From Symbiodinium natans (Eukaryota > Sar > Dinophyceae > Suessiales > Symbiodiniaceae), in assembly GCA_905221605.1 (NCBI GenBank), contig CAJNDS010001546.1:693757-736256 (forward strand): a stretch of DNA of 42,500 nt. The letters run 5' to 3'. This document shows positions 30,720-40,900 of the stretch, piece by piece (the first letter of the stretch is position 1; each line of letters starts with the position of its first letter). Position numbers and translations under genes: made by a program. A model generated the notes under the pieces. The model had not been told where the DNA came from, did not search any database, and was given only the letters and a program-made list of their open reading frames with translations.

Positions 30720-32054
30720 ATGCCGCCGCGTCCGACACCAATCGATGACTTATCTCCAAGTCTCGACGTCGAAGACTTTTTCGTCCACATCCTTGAAGCC
30801 ACCACGGAGGAAGGCTGGATCAATGTGCAAGAAAAGTTCGACAAGAATGCGCTAGATCATGATGGCCGAATATGCTACCGGTTTTCTGGTTGCGGGTCTT
30901 GCATGACACGCGTGAAGTTCGTGGTATCTACCCCTCTGCCTGCCAATAAGCTCATGATTCGCCCAGAAGTATCCCGGCGCAGCATGGCAGAGATCACGGG
31001 CTTTTTGCAGGCGCGGTTTCAACAGCAGATCAACCCAGGTGATGCGGTGATGGAGTTAGAGGAGAAGGATGCCGAGTCGACGTTGAAGGGATATGCTATG
31101 AGACAGATCTTGGAAAGTCCATCGGTGAAGTGCGAGGAGGATGTTGAACCAAGTGACGTTTGGAACAACTACCTTGCCAGGATGATTGTGCGGAAAGACG
31201 TGCCAAAGCCTGGAATGGCTGCGATGGTCGTTTTGCCTATTGGCCGTAGACACACCGTGGTTTTTCAGGTCGGTGCAGTGAAAGCGTACACCTTGACCGT
31301 CCAGCCACATAGCATACCTGGCAAAGTCATTGTGGCCCATGTGATGTTCTTACCATTTTCAGCATACCCTTCCTGGGCGACACCGCATTTCTCCAAGCTT
31401 GCAAAGCTGGAAAAGACCAACTTCATGGAATACTTGAAAGCGGAGGACTTGCCACGGCTTTGTGAAATTGATGAAACCTACTACACAGTTCTGCACCTGA
31501 GAGGATGCAATCGTGGAGTGCCATTGCTTCCATCTCTAGGCGACATTCCTGAAGATTCCGATAGCTCGACCTATGTTGTTATCTCGGGTGACGATGGGGC
31601 CGAGTCCTACTGGGTGAGATGGCCAGATTGCACTTTCACGTTTGAAGCCTATATCAGAGAGTTCCTTCTGCGTTCTGGGATCACCTTACAGGTCTTTACA
31701 GAGCTCAGCGGCAGGAAGTTGGTTCCCTACCAAGTGGCTGTTCTAAGTCATGAGTGGGAATCTCTCAAGGACCAGGTCGGTGCAGCTTTCCACAAGCAAC
31801 AGCGAGCATACAGACGAATGAATGGCGGCGTCAGTGCCCCTCGTGTAGGAGAAGCAGCTGAGCCTCGATTTCAGCACGCTGATCCGAAGCCCAAGAGTGC
31901 GTGTTTTGTGGCCCGCTCTTCCGACATGGTGATCCGGAAGACCTTTATTGACATGAGCGAGTCTGATTGGACAGAAGGCAATCGCCATGGCTGGATCGGT
32001 GCCCAAAATCAAGTCGGCGGAGCACTGATGCGATCTTCGACTGCAGACTTCTAG
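30720..32054 (+). CDS. Protein of unknown function, 444 residues, intronless
   Basis: ATG at 30,720 (MPPRPTPIDD) is preferred over in-frame upstream TTG. The product is globular in composition, with well-spaced hydrophobic and charged residues, several Cys near the start (ICYRFSGCGSCMTRV) and no signal peptide or membrane segment. The middle contains beta-rich text (AMVVLPIGRRHTVVFQVGAV, then VIVAHVMFLPFSAYP). A segment around STYVVISGDDGAESYWVRWP is followed by FEAYIREFLLRSG. Codon third positions favour G/C as in the other genes, which supports true coding. I recognise no family. The lack of introns across 1.3 kb differs from the channel, oxidoreductase and lipase genes. It may be a dinoflagellate-restricted family. 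Confidence 0.75.
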   Translation: MPPRPTPIDDLSPSLDVEDFFVHILEATTEEGWINVQEKFDKNALDHDGRICYRFSGCGSCMTRVKFVVSTPLPANKLMIRPEVSRRSMAEITGFLQARFQQQINPGDAVMELEEKDAESTLKGYAMRQILESPSVKCEEDVEPSDVWNNYLARMIVRKDVPKPGMAAMVVLPIGRRHTVVFQVGAVKAYTLTVQPHSIPGKVIVAHVMFLPFSAYPSWATPHFSKLAKLEKTNFMEYLKAEDLPRLCEIDETYYTVLHLRGCNRGVPLLPSLGDIPEDSDSSTYVVISGDDGAESYWVRWPDCTFTFEAYIREFLLRSGITLQVFTELSGRKLVPYQVAVLSHEWESLKDQVGAAFHKQQRAYRRMNGGVSAPRVGEAAEPRFQHADPKPKSACFVARSSDMVIRKTFIDMSESDWTEGNRHGWIGAQNQVGGALMRSSTADF

Positions 32055-32268
32055 AAGTTTCACCCTGAAAATGTCACGATGTCACGAACGTAGACGAAAT
32101 CCCGGCTTGGTTCCTGCGGAGCTTTCTGATTCGCAGCTGTTGATCTCTTCTTTTGGAACGTAGTGCTGAGTTTTCTGTTGGGGGGATCGCAGGAACTGAG
32201 GGGTGACCAGAAATTCAGACAGGACAAACTTGGGGGGCAAAAGGTCCCATCCTTGTAGAGCGCGAGGA

Positions 32269-32379
32269 TGCCTGGAAAAGCCGGGGAGCTTCGCAGGTTT
32301 TGAGAGCCTCCCAGGTTTTCCAGGCAACGGAGCAACAGAGTCCAGTGACCGGTGCCTTTGGCACCTGAAAACCGGTCAC
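32269..32379 (+). other. Two adjacent inverted repeats in the 3' flank
   Basis: TGCCTGGAAAA (32,269-32,279) pairs with TTTTCCAGGCA (32,316-32,326), 11 perfect bases. GTGACCGGT (32,345-32,353) pairs with ACCGGTCAC (32,371-32,379), 9 perfect bases, with an inner GTGCC-TTT-GGCAC hairpin. They lie 215-325 bp past the stop of the unknown gene, so they could fall in its 3' untranslated region. Function unknown. Confidence 0.5.
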
Positions 32380-33678
32380 TTGGCTTGGGATCACCAGGAT
32401 TACCAGGTACCGAGACCCGAACTATCGCAGTCGCTCGTGGAGAAGTTGCTGCAGATGCTGTCTTCGCTTTGTCATGCATACGTGTAGTTTCCTTAAGTCT
32501 TTTTGTGGGATACTCACACCCCCCCAAAAAGAACCGGTCCAGAATGGTTGGTTGGGTGTGTGTGTGTGTGTGTGTGTGTGCGCATGGGTGGGTTGGTAGG
32601 TGGGTGGATGCGTGTTGGTTTGCACTTTGCATCACTTGTGCATCCATTCGGTCATCGACGTGTATTGCGAAGATGTGCAAAACGCACTTGACCCCTCTTG
32701 GAAGAAACAGCCTCGTAGCGTCCCTTTCAAATCACCACAATCAACCTCCCTCAGCCCCCCCCATCAACTCCTCAACCTGCGATCAGGAAAGTCGGGCGGA
32801 AAGTCCTGGAGCAGCACTTTGCCGCACAGCTCCTGAGCGCTGAGCTCAGGATTGGCTTCGCAAAGCTACGCGCGAGCTGAATTCGATATGCTGGGGATGC
32901 TGCTCCCAAGTATAAGCATCAAACTTTCAATCCCATGGCGCAGCCCGGAACTGAATCATCAAATTTGCGGCGCAGCATCTAGATCTGCAGCAGAAGCTAA
33001 AGCAGGCCACAGGCCCGGCCAGCAAAAACTATCAGCGCGACAGCACCAATAGATACTGCAGTCAAGCCCCAGCCGGTGGGCAGACAAAGCCCGCCAGGTC
33101 AACATAATTAATTTGTATGTGGCGAAGCCGCACGTCATTGGACATGTGACGTGCTGGGCCCTTCCATCTGATACTTCTGGCAACCCGCAACAATAGGGGG
33201 GCTCTTTGTGAAGTCGAGTTGGGGGCATGGGCGGCTTGTGACGCCCAGTGGCACAAAGGGAAGCTTCAAATTCAAAGCGCAGAATGGGTTTCAAGAAAAC
33301 GTCCTCTCTGGCTAAGACGTTTCCATTTAAGAGCGTCCAGCTCAAGACGCGGACCCCGCAGGAGAAGCGGTTCGGGCGATCACTGCCAGCTAGCATTTCT
33401 CTTCCTACGGTTCAGGGAGTTGTGTGTGTTCTTGCAGCTGGGGGCCGTGCGTGTAGTGTGAGTGCGCCACCTGGGTTGACGGGGTTTGCAGGGTTATACA
33501 GTGTTATACAGTGTTATAGGTTTTGGAGGGGTGAGCGGGTTGTGGGGCGCTACTTGGTTGCGCTGATGCAACCTCGGCAGGTTTTGTCTTAGGGTTTAGG
33601 CGATGGGGGGTTGGGAGCGAGTGGTTGCTATTTGGCGACTGATGCCGGGTCGGCAGGCTTTGGGCTTAGGCGGTGCAT
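32380..33678. other. Intergenic, no gene recognised
   Basis: A (TG)12-type microsatellite occupies about 32,557-32,580, followed by GGGTGGGTTGG-type text. TTAGGGTTTAGG near 33,589 is telomere-like. No coding region is supported. Confidence 0.45.
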
Positions 33679-33822
33679 TGAGGGGGGGGGGGGGGGTGGT
33701 GGGGTTAAGGGGGGGGGGGGGGGGGTTGGGTTGGGTTGGGGGTTTGGGGGTTGGGTTGGGGGTTAAGTTGGGGGTTGGGTTGGAGGTTGGGTTGGGGGTT
33801 GGGTTGGGGGGGGGGGGTTGGG
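33679..33822 (+). repeat. G-run and (TTGGG)n tract
   Basis: Runs of up to sixteen G are followed by repeated GGGTTGGGTTGGGGG blocks with occasional TTAAG and TTTGG. It has strong quadruplex potential on the + strand. The composition resembles a corrupted telomere-like G-rich repeat but is not the regular TTTAGGG unit. Confidence 0.85.
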
Positions 33823-34033
33823 GATGCCTGTTCGGAGTGGTGCATGCTAAACCTAACCGCCGAAGATATCGTGATGGGGAGTGCAAATCGAGCCATGCCC
33901 TTTGCTGCATGTGGGGCTAATGACCATGTTTAGCGTGTAAATAAGGTTTGAGAACCAATGTGTTATTCTTGAGGTTTGCTTTCTCTTGCCCCGCTTCAGG
34001 TACAGGGCACGACGCCCCTGAAAACATTTGCAA

Positions 34034-34125
34034 ATACAATGGGTCGGAAAATGTAGAAACAATGGGTCCGAAAATGAGAAATAGTGGGTCCGAAAATGGG
34101 TTTCGGGAAAAAACGGGTCCGAAAA
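34034..34125 (+). repeat. Short tandem repeat of GGGTCCGAAAATG
   Basis: Four near-copies of GGGTC(C/G)GAAAATG with spacers of 10-20 bp. No coding meaning is seen. Confidence 0.75.
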
Positions 34126-34200
34126 TGTGAGCTGACTCAGTTTTCTGTTGCTTTGAAATTGAAAATACAGGCAATCCCAATATCAAGCCCAATTTCGGAC

Positions 34201-34479
34201 CCCCCTCCAGCCACCTCCAGCCAAAGCCTCCTCCAGCCAAAACCCCTCCAGCCAAAGCCCCGAGCAGGCAAAGCCACCCCGTCCAGCCAAAGCCCCCTCC
34301 AGCCAAAGCCCTCCAGCCAAAACCCCCACCAAACCGCCTCTGACCACTCTCCTCCAGCAAAGCCCCAAGCCCAGTTCGGCTTTGCTGGAGGGGGCCTTTG
34401 ACTGGAGGCGGGTGGGGGGGTTTGGCTGGAGGGGGGGGGGGTTCAGGGAGGGTGGGGGTGGTTGCTGGCTGGAGGGAGG
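34201..34479. repeat. Inverted minisatellite (fold-back) with CCTCCAGCCAAAGCCCC motif
   Basis: The left half carries about eight copies of CTCCAGCCAAAGCCCC-like units. The right half carries the same motif in reverse complement (GGCTGGAGG, CTTTGACTGGAGG, GGCTTTGCTGGAGG). At the centre, CCTCCAGCAAAGCC (34,351-34,364) and GGCTTTGCTGGAGG (34,378-34,391) are perfect 14-bp arms around a 13-base loop. It lies 315 bp upstream of the lipase start. Confidence 0.8.
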
Positions 34480-34793
34480 AGCGCTTTTGAGAGTTTCTAC
34501 CGAGTCATTGTATTGGCTGACTTGGTATCTTCTCCCGATATTTTTCAGGATGCGAACTTGCATGGACTGCTTATGCCCACAACCTGAGTTTTGACATGCT
34601 GAACCCTTTCCAGCGCAAGGTCCCCAGGAGGCTTGCGGCATCAACCGATACCACACGTTAGTTTCGGTGATCCCGAGGCAGCGACATTCAGTCAGCGCAG
34701 GCGGGCCCACTGGAGACTCTGTGCGACAACCCCACATGCCACGTGAGATCAGATGAGTAATAGTAACGTCAGCTGACCATTGCATTTTGGAAA

Positions 34794-36392
34794 ATGCGCA
34801 CGGTGGCTTTAGTGGCTGCACTCTGGTAGCTGCTGCCCTCGGCGGAGGAGCCCAGCTTGCGCGCTGTTGCGTGCTAGACACTAAAGGGCTCAAGCGCTCT
34901 GCGAATTTTAATCTGTCTTCAGGTAGCGTTGTGGGTCTCGAAGTCTCGAAGATGGGCGGAGGACCTTCGACGGTCCTGGCGACAGTGGCGCCGGTGCACC
35001 GCAGTGCCATGATGTTCCCCGGAGATCATCCCACGGACTTCTGCCTGTGCACCAGCGGAGGCGGGGCACGTGCCTTGAGCTTCACTTTGGGTGTGTATCG
35101 GGCCCTTTGGCAGCTGAAGATCTTGCAAAAGCTGGATGGCATCAGCTCAGTGTCGGGTGGAACCTGGGCCAGTTCCGTGTACATGTTCGGCAAGCAGTTT
35201 CAAGGCAAGGACGTGGACACGGAGACGATGCTGGGAATGAGCACAACTCCATCTTCTCTGACGCTTCAAGTGCTGGAAAGAGAGGCGCCTCCTCTGGCCT
35301 GGGGCCTCACGCAGGGGAGGAGCACAAAGCTTTTCATCAAGAATGCCGCCAAAGATGTGGCGACACCTCTGGCAGACAAGTACGTGTGGACGAAGACCGT
35401 AGCAGAGTTGGTCCTGGAGCCCTGGGGATTGGAGAGTCTCGATATGTGCATGGCCCTGTCAGAGGAGGAAGTGGCGAGAATTCGTTCGGAGAATCCGCAG
35501 CTGGCCGAAACGAAGTTCTGCACGTTGCGGGGTGATCGCCCGAGACTCTTTCTGATGAACGGGGCGCTGCTCGCCCCGGCCGGCTTCGAGACCGGTGAGG
35601 ATTCCATCGTGTCTTTCCAGATGAGCCCAGATTTCTGCGGGAGCCCTTTCTACCCCAACGAGGCTCAGGCGGTGTATCGCCCGGATCATACCTTCCGCCC
35701 CGCTTCAGTCCTCTGTTGCCTCAACAACTGCTGTCAAGGAGACCTGATGGTCCCTGTCGGCGGTGGCCTCGTTGAAACCTTTGCCTTCGGAGGTCAGGCT
35801 CCAGAAAAAATGCCAGCTGATGCGGCCAAAGTCCCAGTGGGTCAGCCTGCGAGATGCTTCTCCGTCGCCGATGCTGTGGGCATTAGCTCCTATGCCCCAG
35901 CTGCGGTGCTGGCCAGCAAACTCTTCACCCAGCGGTCGTTCGCCATGAAGAAGGACTATTGGCCGGTAATTGGTGGCACGATGCTAAGCGCTCTCCACAA
36001 CATGGCCACCTCCATCCCAGCAAAGGAGTACCAGTTCGGGGATGGCGGAAGCATCGACAACAGCGGCTTACTGCCGCTCCTGCAGCGGAACGCTAAGAAT
36101 GTGATCCTGGGACCTTGTTGGGGAACTTAAGTTAAGAACCTCAATGAGGAAAGCATGCTGTTTGCTCTGTTGTCCGATTATGGCAACAGTTTGACTTCTA
36201 TTAAACGAACCCAGGATTTGGGTTGCCACTTCCTTCCGGCCCCTAAACCCCACCTACGACTTCGAGAACGTCACAGCGGAGGTCTTCGATCCCGAGGATG
36301 CGCAGGTCGCTGTGCACGTAGTGCCGGAATCGGCGTGCACCACGTACGTACCCAACAATATGCTATGCCGGGCTATACCGCAATCCCTATGA
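34794..36392 (+). CDS. Patatin/cPLA2-like phospholipase or acyl hydrolase, three or more exons
   Basis: Inferred exons are 34794-34825 (MRTVALVAAL), 34927-36102 and 36215 to the TGA at 36,390-36,392, about 461 residues; the end could instead be a donor at GTACGT (36,344). The start is chosen because it joins in frame and gives a short hydrophobic N-terminus suggesting a signal or anchor. Hydrolase evidence: an oxyanion-type SGGGARA loop near residue 54, the nucleophile elbow SVSGGTW with Ser about 87 (codon at 35,153), and the catalytic Asp in FGDGGSIDNSGLLPLL near 383 (codon at 36,041). The GxSGG...DGG dyad is that of patatin and cytosolic phospholipase A2 families, which cleave acyl chains from phospholipids or galactolipids. 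Intron 1 is flanked by GGTAGC on both sides. Intron 2 needs a GA donor (GT|GATCC) and CCAG acceptor, rejoining KNV-IWVATSFRPLNP. Substrate and location are not determined. Confidence 0.8.
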
Positions 36393-36837
36393 AAAAAATG
36401 GGACCCTTCACCTATGCATGTCTTTTGTGCGGTCCAAGGTCATTGGTCAGCTGTCCAGCGCCTTTGGTTTCGGCAGCTTTGCATGAAGGCTTTCCTTGTT
36501 GGCGAACTTTGTTGCAAGCCAGTGGGCCAGAAGGATACCTTAATTGCTGTGTTTTCTCTTATTGTATAATTGCGGGGAGGCAAAGCCGCCCAGGTGGGTA
36601 AAAAGCCTTTTGCGCAGTGAGTGCTGATAGGTTTCTTTACAAGTCCAAGGTGCCCCGCTTGCCGTTTGCCCCGCCTAAGACTCAGGGATACCAAGGGGGT
36701 ACCAAGGGCCAGGACGTACACACATGTACATGTATATATAGAGAGAGAGAGAAAGACAGATAGATAGATTTTTCATGATTTATAGTTATTGTTTATGCAT
36801 GTGTATATGTGTGCATGTAGCTGTGTAGGCATGTGCA

Positions 36838-36840
<3 letters not shown>
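36393..36840. other. 3' flank of lipase gene
   Basis: No further exon is certain. Short (TA)n, (GA)n and GATA microsatellites lie at about 36,729-36,768, leading into the large TG/TC array. Confidence 0.45.
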
Positions 36841-36868
<28 letters not shown>

Positions 36869-37930
36869 CTGTGTGTGTGTCTCTGTGTGTGTCTCTGTGT
36901 GTGTGTGTCTCTGTGTGTGTCTCTGTGTGTGTCTCTGTGTGTGTCTCTGTGTGTGTGTCTCTGTGTGTGTCTCTCTGTGTGTGTCTCTCTGTGTGTGTCT
37001 CTGTGTGTGTCTCTGTGTGTGTCTCTCTGTGTGTGTCTCTCTGTGTGTGTCTCTCTGTGTGTGTCTCTTCTGTGTGTGTCCTCCTGTGTGTGTCTCTGGG
37101 GTGTCTCTCTGTGTGTGTCCTCTGTTTGTGCCTCTCTGTGTTGTGTCTCTCTGTGTTGCTCTCTGTGTTGGTTGTGTGTCTCTGTGTGTGTGTCTCTGTG
37201 TGTGTGTCTCTGTGTGTGTGTGTCTCTGTGTGTGTGTGTGTCTCTGTGTGTGTGTGTCTCTGTGTGTGTGTCTCTGTGTGTGTGTGTCTCTGTGTGTGTG
37301 TGTCTCTGTGTGTGTGTGTGTCTCTCTGTGTGTGTCTCTCTGTGTGTGTCTCTCTGTGTGTGTCTCTCTGTGTGTGTCTCTCTGTGTGTGTCTCTCTGTG
37401 TGTGTCTCTCTGTGTGTGTGTCTCTCTGTGTGTGTTTCTCTGTGTGTGTGTGTGTGTGTGTCTCTCTGTGTGTGTGTGTGTGTCTCTCTGTGTGTGTGTC
37501 TCTCTGTGTGTGTGTCTCTCTGTGTGTGTGTCTCTCTGTGTCTCTCTGTGTCTCTGTGTGTCTCTGTGTGTCTCTGTGTGTCTCTGTGTGTCTCTGTGTG
37601 TCTCTGTGTGTCTCTGTGTGTCTCTGCGTGTCTCTGCGTGTCTCTGCGTGTCTCTGCGTGTCTCTGTGTGTCTCTGCGTGTCTCTGCGTGTCTCTGTGTG
37701 TCTCTGTGTGTCTCTGTGTCTCTCTGTGTGTCTCTGTGTGTCTCTGTGTGTCTCTGTGTCTCTCTGTGTCTCTCTGTGTCTCTCTGTGTCTCTCTGTGTC
37801 TCTCTGTGTCTCTCTGTGTCTCTCTGTGTCTCTCTGTGTCTCTCTGTGTCTCTCTGTGTCTCTCTGTGTCTCTCTGTGTCTCTCTGTGTCTCTCTGTGCG
37901 TCTCTGTGCGTCTCTGTGTGTCTGTGTCGC
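36841..37930. repeat. 1.1-kb compound (TG)n(TC)n microsatellite
   Basis: The sequence runs GTGTGTGTCTCT with period drifting along the array: mostly 10-14 bp units (TGTGTGTCTC with variable TG number) on the left, TGTGTGTCTC units with occasional TGCGTGTCTC from about 37,550 to 37,740, and a regular 10-bp TGTGTCTCTC phase to 37,900. Mild imperfections occur at 37,065-37,170. Every frame on both strands stays open, giving 380-540 codon Cys/Val/Ser or Thr/His/Arg-Asp strings that are not proteins. Confidence 0.97.
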
Positions 37931-37934
37931 AATC

Positions 37935-40900
37935 CTCCTTTCTCCTTTCTGGGCCCTACCTGCTAATCCTTCGCGTGTCTCCCCAGCACGCCCCCACATG
38001 CTCGGCCAGTCGCAGGTCCTCCCCAAACTTCGCACGGGGAGCATACCGCTTTGCCTGAAGCTCCTTCGAAGCGACTTGCGGATGCCGCTAGGGGTCCTCT
38101 TTCTTTTTCATCTTCTTCCTCCGGGTCGCTGTACTCTTTCTCGGGGTCATAGCGCCTGTCTCGCAGAGTGCGGGAGTTCCGAGAGGTCCAAGGGTAGCTG
38201 CAATCTTGCTCACCACTTCGCTCCCCCGCAATGTATGGTCTCGCTGTATGCTCATTGTTTGCTGTTTTTTAAATGGACATCGGTTCGAGTTTCTGTGCCT
38301 GGCCTCTGTGCCACGCACATCAAGAAGGTGATGCAGTCAGTATCTAGAATCGAGAATGTAGCACGCAGGAAAATCTGTACGACACTTGTTAGCTTAGTTT
38401 TTTGTCCTTGACGTCTACTGTGTTCAACAAGAGGGACAGATCAGCTCATGGGTTAAGTCATGAGCGCTCGATGATTCCTGAGCGAGCGAGTACATGCGCT
38501 GCACCCGGTTGGTTTGCAGAGTTTTGTGCCAGCGAAGCGTCATTGTCACTGTGTTTTCGAAGCGCTTTTGATATACAAAAAAAGGTGCCTACGTAAGTTT
38601 CGGCACAGCTGCGTCCGCGTCCGCGTTCTGTCAACACCTATGACACTGAACGCGTTGTTTCAGAACGTCTCGCGTCATCAATTTTCACAAGCCTTGTATT
38701 ATTTGGGAGAGAAGACAGTGAGCTGTCAGTGAGCGGCGAGCACGGGCAGCAGCTGCTGCGGAGAGCCGGGCAAGAGGAGGCACAGGGCAGCTTTCGTCAG
38801 CGCGATCTGGGCCAATGGGCCAGAGAGTTCCTGTTGACAGTTGGACGGCAATCATTGGATTCACTAGATTCATAATTTGATTTCTGTGTCTGCCTCCCAG
38901 GCACGCCAACGGTCACAGCAGCAAGTGCACAAACTGCACCGAAGCTTCAGCAACCCCTTGTTGCAAGGACGTCTGACTGCAAAGAAGTGAGGTCGCCGTG
39001 TGCTTTCCCATCCTTGTGGCATCAAGTCAACTGAGGATGGATGCGCTAATTCACGTGGTCCACTGCGTTTTCGTTGGCCATGGATATGTGAGCGAAGACA
39101 AGCAGGAGTCAGAAAGAAGTTTGAGATACGCCAATTGCTGCTATCTGCTTTGGAGGCATAGTAGAAGGCAAAGGCAAGGCTGAAGTTCGGGCCGTTGGCG
39201 TGAGATGATATGGCACCACCTATTATATGCATCGGTTTAGAAAAGTCCCATCCCGACAGGTCCCAGACCAAAAAGCTGGGGCGTTCAGTTTGGCTTCCTC
39301 CCGGCACCTTTGTGGAGGATTGCTGCGGCCACTACCGCCTGCACTACGTCCATGAACAGAAGCCGTCCATTCGCGCGATATATGACGCTTATTGCAAAAT
39401 TGGATGGCCAACACATGCTTGACTTCCATGCACACTGTACGTGAGTGAGGTCCCACTGCAGCGCCATCTCATCACATATGCCGCATCCGCCCACTTCGAC
39501 AATCCTCTCAAGGTGTAACCGCGATAGCGGGTCAGTGCACAGTCTAGATCAGTCTAGAAGTACCCCGCAGGCTTCACCAGGTCTGGTGCTGCAGGGCATT
39601 GGCAACCACACACTTGCTTGCAAGCTTTTGCCCTGAAAGGCAACAGTGCAGGTCGGCATGCCAGCAGCTGCAGTTCAAGCAAAGATTGATTACTTGCTGT
39701 GTCTTTGCTGCATGCACTTCTTTACAGCGGTTCCACCAGAGAAGTAGAACGGAAGATCTGGTTATCAGTGCTTGATCCCTGCTGAGGCTTTATCCTTTGC
39801 TCTGCCACCAATGCATACCCATGTTGACAACTACTCCGCCTGAGGCACTGCCATCATGTAGAGAACTGGTGGCGCGTATTGCACAGCCCGCATTGGCGAT
39901 CAGGGAGTTTGCGAATCCTTTTGCATCTGGTGTTGCAGGCGCTGTTTGGCTTCATTTGCTGCCTGTCGATTCCAGCACCTTGGTTGCTTATCCGGATGAT
40001 TTCTACAATGTTTTCGGCAGGTGGCTGTGCAAGCCAAACAAGCAATGCATCCTGCACAACTTAAGAGGCGACTTGGAGCATACTGAAAGTGAGCACAATG
40101 CCTGATCCACTGTTGCACAAGAGAACGGCTGTCTCTGCGTGCTACGGCACCAACCCATGGATCCGCCATTCCTTCGTCTTGTCTGGAAGTACAGGCAACA
40201 TGTCAATGGCCTGAGAGATGCTGCAGCAAAAGATGCCATCATCAATGATCATAAACAATGTGCCGTGTGTGCTCCGGCACGCTCCTCACAGTCGACGAGG
40301 CAAGATACAATCATACATAATTATACCTTCTCCCACCCAGCCTGAACCCGCCTAACATCGCCAAACTATCAGCGTTTCACCCTGCATGTTGTCATCCATG
40401 CTCTCCATTCCCTCAGGTGCTCCTCTGACTTTCCTTAAGACACCATCACTGCACAACGATATTTCACAGAGGCGTGACACCTGTGTCTGCACAGGTTGCG
40501 ATCAAGTTGAGCAGACTTAGCGCTGTTCAACAAGCATGTTCCACCAGCAACATGGACCCGTTCATTTTTGGTTGCCGCTTTTTCGTTAAGGCGACCCACA
40601 TAAACAAGCCCGGCTTCCGCAGCAAAAAATGAAAAACACGCCCGTGTGTTTATTGTTGCTGTGGCGGATGTTTTTGGTAACGCCACTCAGATAAAGCGTT
40701 TTCTGGGAAGGGAGGACCACGCAGCCATGGCAGACCAGCAAGTGAGTGAGGGAACCCTGCCCAAGCCTCCACCAAAAAATGCCCCCGGCCTCCACAGCAA
40801 ACAAAAAGCGCGCTAGGCCTCCACAGCGACAAGCCTCCACAACAAAAACACTCTTACCCCGGCAACATGCGTGATAAGCTCGGCAAGGCTGAAGCCGAAT

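Noticed and set aside
36773-38411. Very long open frames (up to 540 codons, both strands) over the TG/TC array
   Set aside because: They arise from a repeat lacking stop codons in any frame; the predicted peptides are monotonous Cys-Val-Ser or Thr-His-Arg strings.
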